Part shown: one piece after another, positions 8,623 through 16,436 of the stretch
Layout of the letters: each line of letters begins with the position of its first letter
Numbering within the stretch: position 1 is the first letter of the stretch
Assembly (NCBI GenBank): GCA_017482385.1
Contig: JAFUNI010000002.1
Location: 1 to 64,000 of the forward strand
Source of the DNA: Oscillospiraceae bacterium
Lineage (GTDB): Bacteria > Bacillota > Clostridia > Oscillospirales > Oscillospiraceae
Length of the DNA: 64,000 nt
Direction: 5' to 3'
The notes under the pieces: model-generated
Told to the model about the DNA's origin: nothing
Seen by the model: only the letters and a program-made list of their open reading frames with translations
The model's database searches: none
Program-made: the position numbers and the translations under genes

Positions 8623-9795
8623 TTATACCAAAGCTCGGAAAACTTCCAAACTCCGCAGAATCTTCTCATAGCTGACGCAGTAGCACAGGCGGAACCAGCC
8701 GGGACAGCCAAAGCCTTCGCCGGGCACTACCAGCAGATCTTTCCCCTTAGCCTTTTCGCAGAAGGCCATCGAATCGCCACCGGGAGCTTTCACGAACATA
8801 TAGAAAGCGCCGTCGGGCTTGGCGACTTCATAGCCTGCCTGCCGCAATCCCTCGTAAAGGGCCTTGCGGTTGCGGTCATACTCTGTTAAATCCGGCTGCA
8901 AATGGGCGCACCGGGCAATCACATGCTGCCACAAAGAGGGTGCGCAAATATGGCCGATACCCCGGGCCGCGCCGGCAACAGCAGTGTACAGTTCCGGTCC
9001 ATCGGTAGCCTGCCGGGGAACATAGATGTAACCGATGCGCTCGCCGGGCAAAGACAAAGACTTGGAATAGGAATAGCACACAATCGTATCCTTATAAATC
9101 GTAGGAATAAAGGGCACTTCCACCCCATCGTAAGCCAGTTCCCGGTAGGGTTCGTCGGCAACAATGTAAATCGCGTGACCGTACTCCTTTGCTTTCCGGT
9201 TAAGAAGTTCCGCAAGCTGCTCCAGGGTCTTCCGGGTGTAGACCACACCGGAGGGATTGTTGGGAGAATTGATGATGATGGCTACGGTGTTGGGTGTAAT
9301 AGCTGCTTCCACCGCATCCAGGCGAATCTGGAAATTGGGAACGTCCGCCGCCACCACCTTCAATGTGCAGCCGGCAGACTGGGCAAAGGGCTCATACTCG
9401 GAAAAATACGGAGCAATGGCAATGATCTCGCCGCCATCCATTGACAATGCGCCAAATACCGCGCACAGCTCCGGGGATGCGCCGCAGCCCAAAAACAGCT
9501 CGTCGGCTGTAATATCCGTGCCAAAGCGATTATTCAGATCCTTGGCGATGGCCTTTCTGGCAGCCAGATCGCCTGTGGCGCTGGTATAGCTGTGGATAGC
9601 CAAATTGTCCATATTGTCCAAAATATCCCGGACAGTGTCTGTTACCTCCCGGGGGGCGGGCAGGCTGGGGTTGCCGATGGTAAAATTAAACACATTCTCC
9701 TCGCCCACGATCTGAGCCCGGGCAGCGCCGTAGGCTGCCAGTTCCCGGATGGTGCAGCCGTTTGTGCCCATCTCGTACGCAGTTTTGTTATACAT
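8623..9795 (-). CDS. PLP-dependent class I/II aminotransferase
   Basis: 390 aa, full length for fold-type I aminotransferases. Visible motifs are the substrate-loop SPNNPSGVVY, the VADEPYREL strand whose Asp contacts the PLP nitrogen, the SYSKSLSLPGERIGY motif with the Schiff-base lysine, and a C-terminal FRLCYCVS arginine region. Such enzymes transfer amino groups between amino acids and 2-oxoacids in the cytoplasm; the substrate cannot be read from sequence. It may be co-transcribed with the exonuclease gene that ends 11 bases upstream. Confidence 0.85.
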   Translation of the reverse strand: MYNKTAYEMGTNGCTIRELAAYGAARAQIVGEENVFNFTIGNPSLPAPREVTDTVRDILDNMDNLAIHSYTSATGDLAARKAIAKDLNNRFGTDITADELFLGCGASPELCAVFGALSMDGGEIIAIAPYFSEYEPFAQSAGCTLKVVAADVPNFQIRLDAVEAAITPNTVAIIINSPNNPSGVVYTRKTLEQLAELLNRKAKEYGHAIYIVADEPYRELAYDGVEVPFIPTIYKDTIVCYSYSKSLSLPGERIGYIYVPRQATDGPELYTAVAGAARGIGHICAPSLWQHVIARCAHLQPDLTEYDRNRKALYEGLRQAGYEVAKPDGAFYMFVKAPGGDSMAFCEKAKGKDLLVVPGEGFGCPGWFRLCYCVSYEKILRSLEVFRALV

Positions 9796-9806
9796 AGTAT
9801 TTCTCC

Positions 9807-10490
9807 TTACATTTCATACAGGGGTGCAGGTGGATCAAATTTCTGAGGTTTATATGTAACAGTGCCGATGGGCTTGCCCTCAACGCCGTACTTGGGATTG
9901 TACCCAAACAGGTTTACATAATGTTCTAAATCTGCCTTTTCAACTTCCATAGCCTTCATCACTTCCACCGTAGCCAGCACATCATCCACCGCCCGGTGGG
10001 AATTGACCACCTTGCCTGCCAGGTCATAGACCTCAATGGCATTGCAAAGCTTGTGGGGATAGCTGTGGCGGTCCTTGTAGACCGTGAGCAAATCCAGCTT
10101 ATCCTTGCCCTTTAAGATGGTGGGGTCACCGTCCCGGAGCAGAAGATAGTAGAGAAAGCTCAAATCAAAATGGGCATTGTAGGCCAAAAGCAGGGTGTTC
10201 CCCGCCACCATCCGGGCGATATCGCAGCAAAGCCTCGTCTTGGGAATGCCTTTTGCCCGGAGATCCTCATTGGATATGCCCGTAAGGTTCTGAATCATCG
10301 GCGGCACAAAGCCCCCGGGGCTTAGGGTGATCAGCTCGTCATACTCCTGGGTAACAACGATTTCTCCATTTTGCTTTTCCACCACCACGGCGGCAAACTC
10401 AATGATCTCATCCCGGTTAAAGATCAAGCCGGTGGTTTCTGTATCAAAGAGCATGAGCCGGTCATATTTTGCAAACAAGGTATCTAACAT
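9807..10490 (-). CDS. DEDDh 3'-5' exonuclease (DnaQ/RNase T superfamily)
   Basis: 227 aa. The four catalytic blocks are present: FDTETTG (D16, E18), YNAHFD (D109), and HRAVDD (H165, D170). It is a stand-alone exonuclease with no polymerase or BRCT domain. Homologues are polymerase III epsilon-like proofreaders or nucleic-acid turnover enzymes. The gene starts one base after the CYTH gene, so the two form a short operon that may also include the aminotransferase. Confidence 0.85.
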   Translation of the reverse strand: MLDTLFAKYDRLMLFDTETTGLIFNRDEIIEFAAVVVEKQNGEIVVTQEYDELITLSPGGFVPPMIQNLTGISNEDLRAKGIPKTRLCCDIARMVAGNTLLLAYNAHFDLSFLYYLLLRDGDPTILKGKDKLDLLTVYKDRHSYPHKLCNAIEVYDLAGKVVNSHRAVDDVLATVEVMKAMEVEKADLEHYVNLFGYNPKYGVEGKPIGTVTYKPQKFDPPAPLYEM

Positions 10491-10491
10491 A

Positions 10492-11067
10492 TCAATCTCC
10501 TCTGTAAAGGGCCAGCGCCCGGGCGAACTTACTCTTTTCCTCGGTCACAAGACCAAACCGCTCCGCTAACGCTTTGCCAAATGCATCGCAGGCAGCTTTT
10601 GTGCCGGCTTTCAGTTCCACCTCTGCCTCGCATAGTGGCTCTGTCTTACCGCCGCCCAGCAAAACGCCCTTGTCCAGGGCGATCTCCACAGTGCATTCCG
10701 GGAGGGTCACGGTTTTCGCCAACCGGGTGAACTTCGTGCCGCAGATGTGGACAAGCCCCTCTTTTGTAAGCGTTTCCAAATCCGCCGGTGCGCCCATTGC
10801 AATCAGCTTCGGGATCGCCGCTGCAATATCCTGGCATTCTGTTTCCCACTCCCCCCGGGCATCGCCCGCCGGGGTCTTCAAGGTACAGACGGAAATCCCA
10901 TTTTCCAGCCGCCGACGGAGGGTATATCGCCGCATGGACATTGCCCCGGTGGGGGTGTCATAATAAGCGGTTTCCATCTCCAACACGATCCCACCGGGAA
11001 AGGCCGCATCGATGGCCGACAAAACTGCTTCCACTGCTTTGAACTTCAATTCATATTCCGTTGCCAT
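10492..11067 (-). CDS. CYTH domain (triphosphate tunnel metalloenzyme-like) protein
   Basis: 191 aa. It begins with the ExExK-type motif (EYELKFK, residues 4-10) that defines CYTH proteins and has the expected alternating charged strands of a beta-tunnel (ETAYYDTP, RRYTLRRRLEN, TLPECTVEIALDKG, EAEVELK). Family members hydrolyse inorganic triphosphate or thiamine triphosphate. The substrate here is unknown. It is the promoter-proximal gene of the leftward cluster. Confidence 0.8.
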   Translation of the reverse strand: MATEYELKFKAVEAVLSAIDAAFPGGIVLEMETAYYDTPTGAMSMRRYTLRRRLENGISVCTLKTPAGDARGEWETECQDIAAAIPKLIAMGAPADLETLTKEGLVHICGTKFTRLAKTVTLPECTVEIALDKGVLLGGGKTEPLCEAEVELKAGTKAACDAFGKALAERFGLVTEEKSKFARALALYRGD

Positions 11068-11202
11068 CGTCGCCCCTCCTGAAATTTTTCTCTATTATAC
11101 ACCTTCTTTTGCCCAAGTGCAAGAATCTTTCCGGGATAATATATTCCGACAAAAAAATCGCGTCCTGCGTGGTACTTTATACACAGGAAGGACGTGAAGT
11201 AT

Positions 11203-13119
11203 ATGATCGTAATAGAATCTTATGTACGCCGGGGCAAACATATTCTCCGCCGATGGCTCTTAGATCCCCGGGTACATATTTTTCTCCGGATAACCGGCTA
11301 CCTGGCTGCCGGATTTGTGTTAAGCGCCGCCAGCTTGGGTCAGAGCATTCTCCCGTTGTCTCTGGCCTTGGTGTGCGCCTGCAGCGGCTGGCCGGCCGTG
11401 CTCAGCGCTGTGGGTGGCATTATGGGCTACCGCATTTTTTGGGGTGTGGGGCAGCAACCTATCGTATGGCTGACCGCAGGTCTTCTTTCTGCGCTGGCCT
11501 TGGGTAAAAGACAGCTCAGCCGGGAAACCCCACTGCTGATGCCTGCCATTTCCGGGCTGATCGTGGCATCCTGTGGGGTTCTGTTTCAAAACTTAGGGTT
11601 AGAGGATTCCCCCATCTCCCTGTACATAATCCGGGTGGCCCTGGCAATGGGCGCGACCCGGCTTTTTGCCCAGGTCCGCCGTGGCAGACACCCCATCTTG
11701 GAATGGCTGGCCTGCGGCTTAGGGGTGCTGGCATTGGTACAGCTTGCCCCGTCCAAATGGTTTAGTTTCGGTTTTTTTGCTGCCGGTATGCTGTCCGCAG
11801 TAGGCGCTTTTCCGGCAGTTGCTATCGCCGGCCTTGCTTTAGATTTGGCGCAGGTGACCGTTGTTCCCATGACCGCCGTACTGGTGCTGGCCTACCTGCC
11901 CCGGCTGCTGTCCAAACCTACCGGGCTCTTCGGACGGCTTGCCCCGGGGGCAACCTATTTCCTCATTATGTGGCTGTGCAATGTCTGGGATCTGTACCCG
12001 CTGCCCGCTCTGCTTTTGGGATCGGTGATCGGCGGCTTTTTGCCCGTACCCGGAAAGATCCCCCACCGCCGGGGTGAAACCGGCACTGCCCAGGTGCGCT
12101 TGGAATTGGCCGCCGGGGTGCTGAACCAAACCCAGCAGCTTTTGGCAGAAGCCCCGGAAGTGCCGGTGGACGAAGATGCCCTGGTAATGCGGGCAGCGGA
12201 ACGGGCCTGCGCCAACTGCCCCAACCGCAAAAATTGCAAGGACATCCAGCGACTTGGTATGCTCCCGGGCACACTTCTCCACAAGCCCCTACTGCAAACC
12301 GAGGAGCTGCCCATCATCTGCCGAAAAAGCGGACGTTTTCTTGCCGAGCTCCACCGCTCCCAGGAACAGCTGCGCTCCATCCGGGCCGACCGGGAGCGGC
12401 AAAAAGAGTACCGGGCGGCTGTGGAGCAGCAGTACCGATTCCTGTCCGACTTCCTCCGGGAGCTGTCCGACGGCCTTTCCCGTCGGACAGAGCAGCCCAA
12501 CATTTACAGTCCCCGGGTGGCTGTGTTCGGCAACCGTCCGGAGGAGGAAAACGGCGACCGCTGCCTGCGTTTTGCCGGCACAGAGGGGCGGTACTATGTG
12601 CTGCTGTGCGACGGAATGGGCACAGGCCTGGGCGCGATCCAGGAGGGCCGCGAGGCCGGAACTATGCTCCGCCGGCTCTTAAGCGTTGGTTATCCCGCCG
12701 AATATGCCCTGCGCAGTGTCAACAGCATCTGCGCCCTCCGGGATCGGGCGGGCGCGGTGACCGTGGACTTGGCAGAGATCCAGCTTTCTTCCGGCAAGGT
12801 CACTTTGTATAAATGGGGCGCTGTGCCCTCTTATCTGATGGGTGGCGTGGGTGTAGAAAAGATCGGCGCCGCTACGCCCCCTCCCGGCCTGTCCGTCACC
12901 GACTACCGGGAAAGTGTGGACAAGCTATCTCTGCGCCGGGGTCAGCTTTTGGTGATGGTCAGCGACGGCATCGGTGAAACTGAGGCCCTGCGGTGCTGTA
13001 TGAACAGCATTGGCAAAACCCCCAGGGAGATCGCCACTACCCTCCTCACCGCCGCCCAACCCGGCCCCCAGGACGATGCCACTGTGGTGACCATATCCCT
13101 GGAGCAGGAAGAGAAATAA
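11203..13119 (+). CDS. spoIIE: Stage II sporulation protein E-like phosphatase
   Basis: 638 aa from ATG 11203, placed ten bases after AGGAAGGA; a GTG at 11194 is too close. About ten hydrophobic helices fill residues ~25-280. A linker with a CxxC...C cluster (CANCPNRKNC) and a basic helical region follow. The C-terminal PP2C phosphatase domain has LLCDGMGTG, MVSDGIGE and DDATVV metal-binding motifs. SpoIIE dephosphorylates SpoIIAA to activate sigma-F in the forespore. It is shorter than the ~820-aa Bacillus protein, as in many clostridia. It is strong evidence for endospore formation. Confidence 0.88.
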   Translation: MIVIESYVRRGKHILRRWLLDPRVHIFLRITGYLAAGFVLSAASLGQSILPLSLALVCACSGWPAVLSAVGGIMGYRIFWGVGQQPIVWLTAGLLSALALGKRQLSRETPLLMPAISGLIVASCGVLFQNLGLEDSPISLYIIRVALAMGATRLFAQVRRGRHPILEWLACGLGVLALVQLAPSKWFSFGFFAAGMLSAVGAFPAVAIAGLALDLAQVTVVPMTAVLVLAYLPRLLSKPTGLFGRLAPGATYFLIMWLCNVWDLYPLPALLLGSVIGGFLPVPGKIPHRRGETGTAQVRLELAAGVLNQTQQLLAEAPEVPVDEDALVMRAAERACANCPNRKNCKDIQRLGMLPGTLLHKPLLQTEELPIICRKSGRFLAELHRSQEQLRSIRADRERQKEYRAAVEQQYRFLSDFLRELSDGLSRRTEQPNIYSPRVAVFGNRPEEENGDRCLRFAGTEGRYYVLLCDGMGTGLGAIQEGREAGTMLRRLLSVGYPAEYALRSVNSICALRDRAGAVTVDLAEIQLSSGKVTLYKWGAVPSYLMGGVGVEKIGAATPPPGLSVTDYRESVDKLSLRRGQLLVMVSDGIGETEALRCCMNSIGKTPREIATTLLTAAQPGPQDDATVVTISLEQEEK

Positions 13120-13153
13120 AAAAGAACCAAGGCCAAACGGTCTTGGTTCTTTT
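13118..13153. terminator. spoIIE terminator, 36-bp copy 1
   Basis: A stem-loop (GAACCAAG...CTTGGTTC) with A and T flanks right at the spoIIE stop. The same 36 bases recur exactly at 14242-14277, in the same orientation. Confidence 0.85.
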
Positions 13154-13205
13154 GGGGGAGCGTTTTGAACTTAATCACACGAATAAAACGCGCCTAAAAT
13201 ATGAA

Positions 13206-13583
13206 TTAGGAATTGGCTATTTTGCCTTTCTTAATCAGCTTTTTAAGACCACTCCCCGGCAAGGAAGGATCATCCTTGATTTTTACCCATACAATTAAAG
13301 GTATGATTCCAAAGAAGCTAATAAAGAGCAACAAATACAACAATGTACCGGTTAGTCCGGGACTTGGCTCCAAAGTGCCCTTCTCGATCCACTTAGAAAC
13401 TCTCCAGGCATTGAACATCAACGGTGCGCAGAACAAGCTGCCAACACCTAAAGTCAATGTAGGCAAAATAAACCACCATAAGACACGTCGCTTTGCCGCT
13501 TTGCGAAGGATGACCAAATCTCCATTATTGAAGCCGTTATCCTCCGCCCACTCTCTAAAATCATTGTCGCCATAAGTAACCAT
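13206..13583 (-). CDS. Small two-helix membrane protein of unknown function
   Basis: 125 aa. A soluble N-terminal ~30 residues (DNDFREWAEDNGFNNGD) precede two hydrophobic helices (~35-57 and ~80-99), then a basic tail. No family is recognised. It is divergent from the HTH gene at 13701 across palindromic operators, which suggests the regulator controls it. It lies inside the 1.1-kb segment between duplicated terminators. Confidence 0.6.
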   Translation of the reverse strand: MVTYGDNDFREWAEDNGFNNGDLVILRKAAKRRVLWWFILPTLTLGVGSLFCAPLMFNAWRVSKWIEKGTLEPSPGLTGTLLYLLLFISFFGIIPLIVWVKIKDDPSLPGSGLKKLIKKGKIANS

Positions 13584-13607
13584 ATTTATTACCTCCGTAA
13601 ATTTATG

Positions 13608-13679
13608 CTCTACAAGTAGAGTATAGTAATTATACTCGGTTTATAGAGTATTGTCAAGTAAAAGAGCAGAAATTATCAT
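13608..13679. promoter_or_regulatory. Divergent promoter/operator region
   Basis: Two palindromes lie side by side: CTCTA-CAAG-TAGAG at 13608-13621 and GAGTATA-GTAAT-TATACTC at 13619-13637. On the plus strand TTGTCA (13651-13656) and TATCAT (13674-13679) are 17 bases apart, ahead of the HTH gene. This is the usual layout of an autoregulated XRE locus. Confidence 0.6.
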
Positions 13680-13700
13680 AAGATACAAGAGGGTGTTACG

Positions 13701-13925
13701 ATGATTTCTTACGAACCTTTATATGAAACATTGAAGGCAAAAAATATTTCAACTTACAAATTGATAACCGAATATGGTATCAGCCGAAGTTTACTTGACA
13801 GACTTAAGCACAACCGTCCAATCAGTACTGTAACACTGAATGACCTGTGCAACATCCTGCATTGCCGTGTTCAAGATATCTTAGTTTTCACAGAAGATGA
13901 TATGGAGCAAAAACAAAAGCCGTGA
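13701..13925 (+). CDS. Small XRE-family HTH regulator
   Basis: 74 aa, nearly all one Cro/CI-type helix-turn-helix (residues ~8-62: ISTYKLITEYGISRSLLDRLK as turn and recognition helix, then CNILHCRVQDIL). This is the short YozG-like group found with small mobile or toxin-type loci. It probably represses itself and the divergent membrane-protein gene through the palindromes upstream. A stem-loop terminator overlaps its 3' end (13917-13945). Confidence 0.75.
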   Translation: MISYEPLYETLKAKNISTYKLITEYGISRSLLDRLKHNRPISTVTLNDLCNILHCRVQDILVFTEDDMEQKQKP

Positions 13926-14241
13926 AGTTCACGGCTTTTATTTTTGCAATATTGATTGCGGTCGGATTGCTCCCCTGTTGCGGTGCCCGGCATCTGCCTT
14001 CGTCGACGGCGCTCCTCGGCATCTGCCGACCGCGGCCACTCGTTCGCCTCCCTCCTCCCGCCACCGGCGGCGGTCGGCTCACTCCCCTGTTGCGGTGCCC
14101 GAAAAAATCTTCGGGCTTACGCTTTTCCTCGATTTTTTCGACCGCGGCCACTCGCTCGGGTCGCTTCATCTGCCACCGGCAGCGCTCCCCTCGCTCCCCA
14201 AATTTTCACTGGCTTCGCCATTTCAAATCGCTAAAAGCGTA
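13926..14241. repeat. Dispersed repeat, copy B, with internal duplication
   Basis: After the HTH terminator, 13974-14086 matches the reverse complement of 53111-53236 almost base for base over ~115 bp. An 18-base start motif recurs at 14084-14100, and the 16-base segment at 14027-14042 recurs at 14139-14154, so this copy carries a partial tandem duplication up to ~14203. Frames read across it are repeat-derived and are not called as genes. Confidence 0.7.
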
Positions 14242-14277
14242 AAAAAAGAACCAAGGCCAAACGGTCTTGGTTCTTTT
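14242..14277. terminator. Terminator, 36-bp copy 2
   Basis: Exact copy of 13118-13153, ending in TTTTTT. It faces the convergent TPR-like gene at 14324 and can end transcription from the left. Confidence 0.8.
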
Positions 14278-14323
14278 TTGTCATTCGTGTCCGAAAAAGA
14301 ACTGGTCGAAAACCTGATTTTCT

Positions 14324-15127
14324 TTATTTAATATGTTGTAGTTTTTCAATAGCAGATTTCTTTATTGCTGTTTCTCCACCAAAATCTGCACAATATTGAT
14401 AATAAGTGGCTGCTTTGCTGTTATCTTGCAATTTTTCATAAACCTCGCCCAACTTATAATGGACAACAAGTTTACCAAGATTATCAAGCTTGGGAAATGA
14501 ACGCTCTAATAATTTTAGATTATATGCCTCTACAGTTTTATAATCGCCCATAGCCATTGCTCTATCACATTTTAAAATAGCATCAACCAAGCCGCTACAC
14601 ATAATATCGAGTTTTTGTTTTTGTGTTTCATTAAAAAACAATTCTGCCTCTTCAAAGTTTCCATAAGAAAACAAAAAAGAGCATTTTATAAGATTTGAGA
14701 AAGCTTTTTTCTTATCGTCGGCAATATCAATCATTTCATCAACTGTTACAAGTACATTTTCTTTATCATCTAATGACTCATAGGCAATAGCGACCAATTG
14801 CAATACCTCTACACTTGACTTTTTAATCACAAGGTCATTTGAATTTTTCAAAGATTCATAGTGCAGGACGAACTCAGCAGGTTTTAATTCGTTACGAACA
14901 AGTTTATTGCCAAGATTTATTAACTTACCCTTGCCTTCTGCATATCGTCCCCAAAAAATCATAAGAACACATAACAAATATACGATTATGCCTAAAATTA
15001 ATAAAAAATTCTCGTTAATACCCATATTGTTAAAAACAAACCATAAAAAAATTGCGATACTTCCCAAAATAAAATAGCATATTGCCATAATCAAAATTTT
15101 TCTAATACTCTTTTTGGTTAAGAACAT
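14324..15127 (-). CDS. Membrane protein with TPR-like cytoplasmic domain
   Basis: 267 aa from ATG 15127; a longer frame back to 15250 would run through the hairpin array and is rejected. Two membrane helices (~10-33 and ~40-60) precede a helical domain with repeating ~34-residue pairs, ending in KLGEVYEKLQDNSKAATYYQYCADFGG, a clear TPR-like repeat. The gene is much more AT-rich than the chromosome around it, suggesting transfer. No function is assigned. Confidence 0.6.
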   Translation of the reverse strand: MFLTKKSIRKILIMAICYFILGSIAIFLWFVFNNMGINENFLLILGIIVYLLCVLMIFWGRYAEGKGKLINLGNKLVRNELKPAEFVLHYESLKNSNDLVIKKSSVEVLQLVAIAYESLDDKENVLVTVDEMIDIADDKKKAFSNLIKCSFLFSYGNFEEAELFFNETQKQKLDIMCSGLVDAILKCDRAMAMGDYKTVEAYNLKLLERSFPKLDNLGKLVVHYKLGEVYEKLQDNSKAATYYQYCADFGGETAIKKSAIEKLQHIK

Positions 15128-15180
15128 ATCATCACCGCCTATGTGTATTATAGCATAAAAGCGGCGGAGCCGCAAGAGAT

Positions 15181-15354
15181 TAGTGATATTCTGTGCTACG
15201 CACAGAGTGATATTATGCCTTACGGCATAGTGATATTTTTGCTTACGCAAAAGTGATATTATATTCGCCTCTTAACTGCCCGAAGGGCAATATCACTTAG
15301 GCGTAGCCTAAATATCACTGCGTAGCAATATCACTCGCCGTAGGCGAATATAAC
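15181..15354. repeat. Micro-hairpin array with GTGATAT/ATATCAC spacers
   Basis: Four GTGATAT spacers (from 15183, 15207, 15230, 15253) alternate with small perfect hairpins of different sequence (15191-15205, 15215-15228, 15237-15252). Past the centre the spacer flips to ATATCAC (15290, 15312, 15328, and a variant at 15348), alternating with hairpins at 15277-15289, 15298-15310, 15319-15327 and 15335-15347. Loops are TAC, TTAC, GAA or GTA. The whole array is an imperfect large palindrome. It lies between a TPR-like gene and the left end of the island. Confidence 0.8.
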
Positions 15355-15356
15355 TG

Positions 15357-15391
15357 AAAAAACTCTTGTTCGAATGAACAAGAGTTTTTTC
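15357..15391. terminator. Terminator beside the left attachment site
   Basis: A stem AAAAAACTCTTGTTC with its complement around GAAT. It sits next to the tRNA-Thr fragment and is probably the original terminator of the tRNA gene before the island inserted. Confidence 0.8.
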
Positions 15392-15436
15392 TGGAGCTGC
15401 TAGCCAGATTTGAACTGGCGACCTCATCCTTACCAA
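15392..15436 (-). other. attL: 3' fragment of tRNA-Thr, left end of island
   Basis: These 45 bases are identical, in the same orientation, to 49387-49431, the CCA end through the anticodon loop of the intact tRNA-Thr(GGT). No 5' half follows. This is the footprint of a tyrosine-recombinase element integrated in a tRNA 3' end. Confidence 0.88.
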
Positions 15437-15567
15437 CTATCTTGGAGTGATTTTTGCCTTGTGCCTCTTATCGTAAATTATTGGATAAAACCCTTGCGTA
15501 CCAACGACTTTCGGGATTTGCTTGTTGTTCCTTGCTGTGGCTTGCGGTGGGTGTTTTGTGTCGGTTT

Positions 15568-15645
15568 CTACGCGTCCTTAATTGCATTACGAAAAATCTG
15601 ACTTGCCCGTTTTATGCAGTCTTGATCAGCATGGGTAGTTTTTGC
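15568..15645 (-). pseudogene. Integrase C-terminal remnant
   Basis: Read leftward, this encodes a tail (THADQDCIKRASQIFRNAI) closely matching the end of the integrase at 20697 (THADQESIRRASQIFRDAI), with a TAG stop at 15568-15570. The sequence before THADQ no longer encodes the catalytic tyrosine, and nothing upstream remains. It lies next to attL, where the original integrase gene should have ended. The SDR stop codon begins about four bases away. Confidence 0.8.
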
Positions 15646-15649
15646 TGCA

Positions 15650-16435
15650 TTATCGTTTGCTGTCCTTATTTGCTAAATCGCCATAGACGGGAGTAGCCAA
15701 TCCAAAACCGCCGGATACGGTGAGAATTTGACCGGTGGTGTAGGCAGATGCATCGCTGGCGAAATAGCACACTGCTTCCGCAATCTCTTCCGGCAGGCCT
15801 ATACGGCCTAAAGGGATATGCTTCATGAACAGGTTCCGGAAATCATCAGACAGATGCTTTTCCACTGCTTCCGTTGCGGTCATACCAGGAAGGACAGCGT
15901 TGCACCGGATATGGTGCTTGGCCTCCTGAACGGCGATGAGTTTTGCCAGATAATTGATGGCTGCCTTGCTGGTACCGTAAGCAACCTGGGAAATATCCGG
16001 CACAAGGCCTCCCACAGAGGAAATGTTGATAATACTGCCACCGCCTTGCTTTGCCATGTGCTTTACCGCAGCCTGACTTGCCATAAAGACACTTCTCAGG
16101 TTTAGATTTACTGTGTCCAGGAATATCTGCGGATCTGTATTGGCAAAATCCAAATCCTTACCGGGATTGGATGTGCCGAAGTTGTTGACCAGTACATCAA
16201 TACGGCCTACATCTCGCACCACATCCTCTACCATAGAAGTAAAGGTTTCCGGTTTGGTGGCATCATTGTACACACATTTTACACTGCCCAGTGTGTTCGC
16301 GATTTCCTGTGCCCGTTCCATATCCCGGGCGGCCATATAGACCCTAGCACCTTCCTGAGCGCATTTTTTCACAATAGCAAGACCGATTCCTCGGGTGGAG
16401 GCAGTCACCAGAATAACTTTATCTTGTAATCTCAT
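15650..16435 (-). CDS. SDR oxidoreductase, 7-alpha-hydroxysteroid-dehydrogenase-like
   Basis: 261 aa, classical short-chain dehydrogenase. Cofactor motif TASTRGIG (residues 11-18), NNFG near 84-87, and catalytic S140, Y153, K157. The STRGIG variant, VPDIS next to the active site, the IRCNAVLPG strand and the C-terminal GGF.LATP motif match clostridial 7-alpha-HSDHs, which oxidise the 7-hydroxyl of bile acids. Related beta-ketoacyl reductases cannot be excluded. It lies one base from the MFS gene, in the same operon and on island DNA. Confidence 0.7.
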   Translation of the reverse strand: MRLQDKVILVTASTRGIGLAIVKKCAQEGARVYMAARDMERAQEIANTLGSVKCVYNDATKPETFTSMVEDVVRDVGRIDVLVNNFGTSNPGKDLDFANTDPQIFLDTVNLNLRSVFMASQAAVKHMAKQGGGSIINISSVGGLVPDISQVAYGTSKAAINYLAKLIAVQEAKHHIRCNAVLPGMTATEAVEKHLSDDFRNLFMKHIPLGRIGLPEEIAEAVCYFASDASAYTTGQILTVSGGFGLATPVYGDLANKDSKR

Positions 16436-16436
16436 A

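Noticed and set aside
13897-14331. Several overlapping frames rich in Arg, Pro and Ser
   Set aside because: They run through the dispersed repeat and terminator; the same peptides appear in the other copy at 53 kb, in the opposite orientation.
15181-15354. Possible CRISPR array
   Set aside because: Repeats are seven bases, spacers are self-complementary hairpins, the repeat flips orientation, and no cas genes are nearby.
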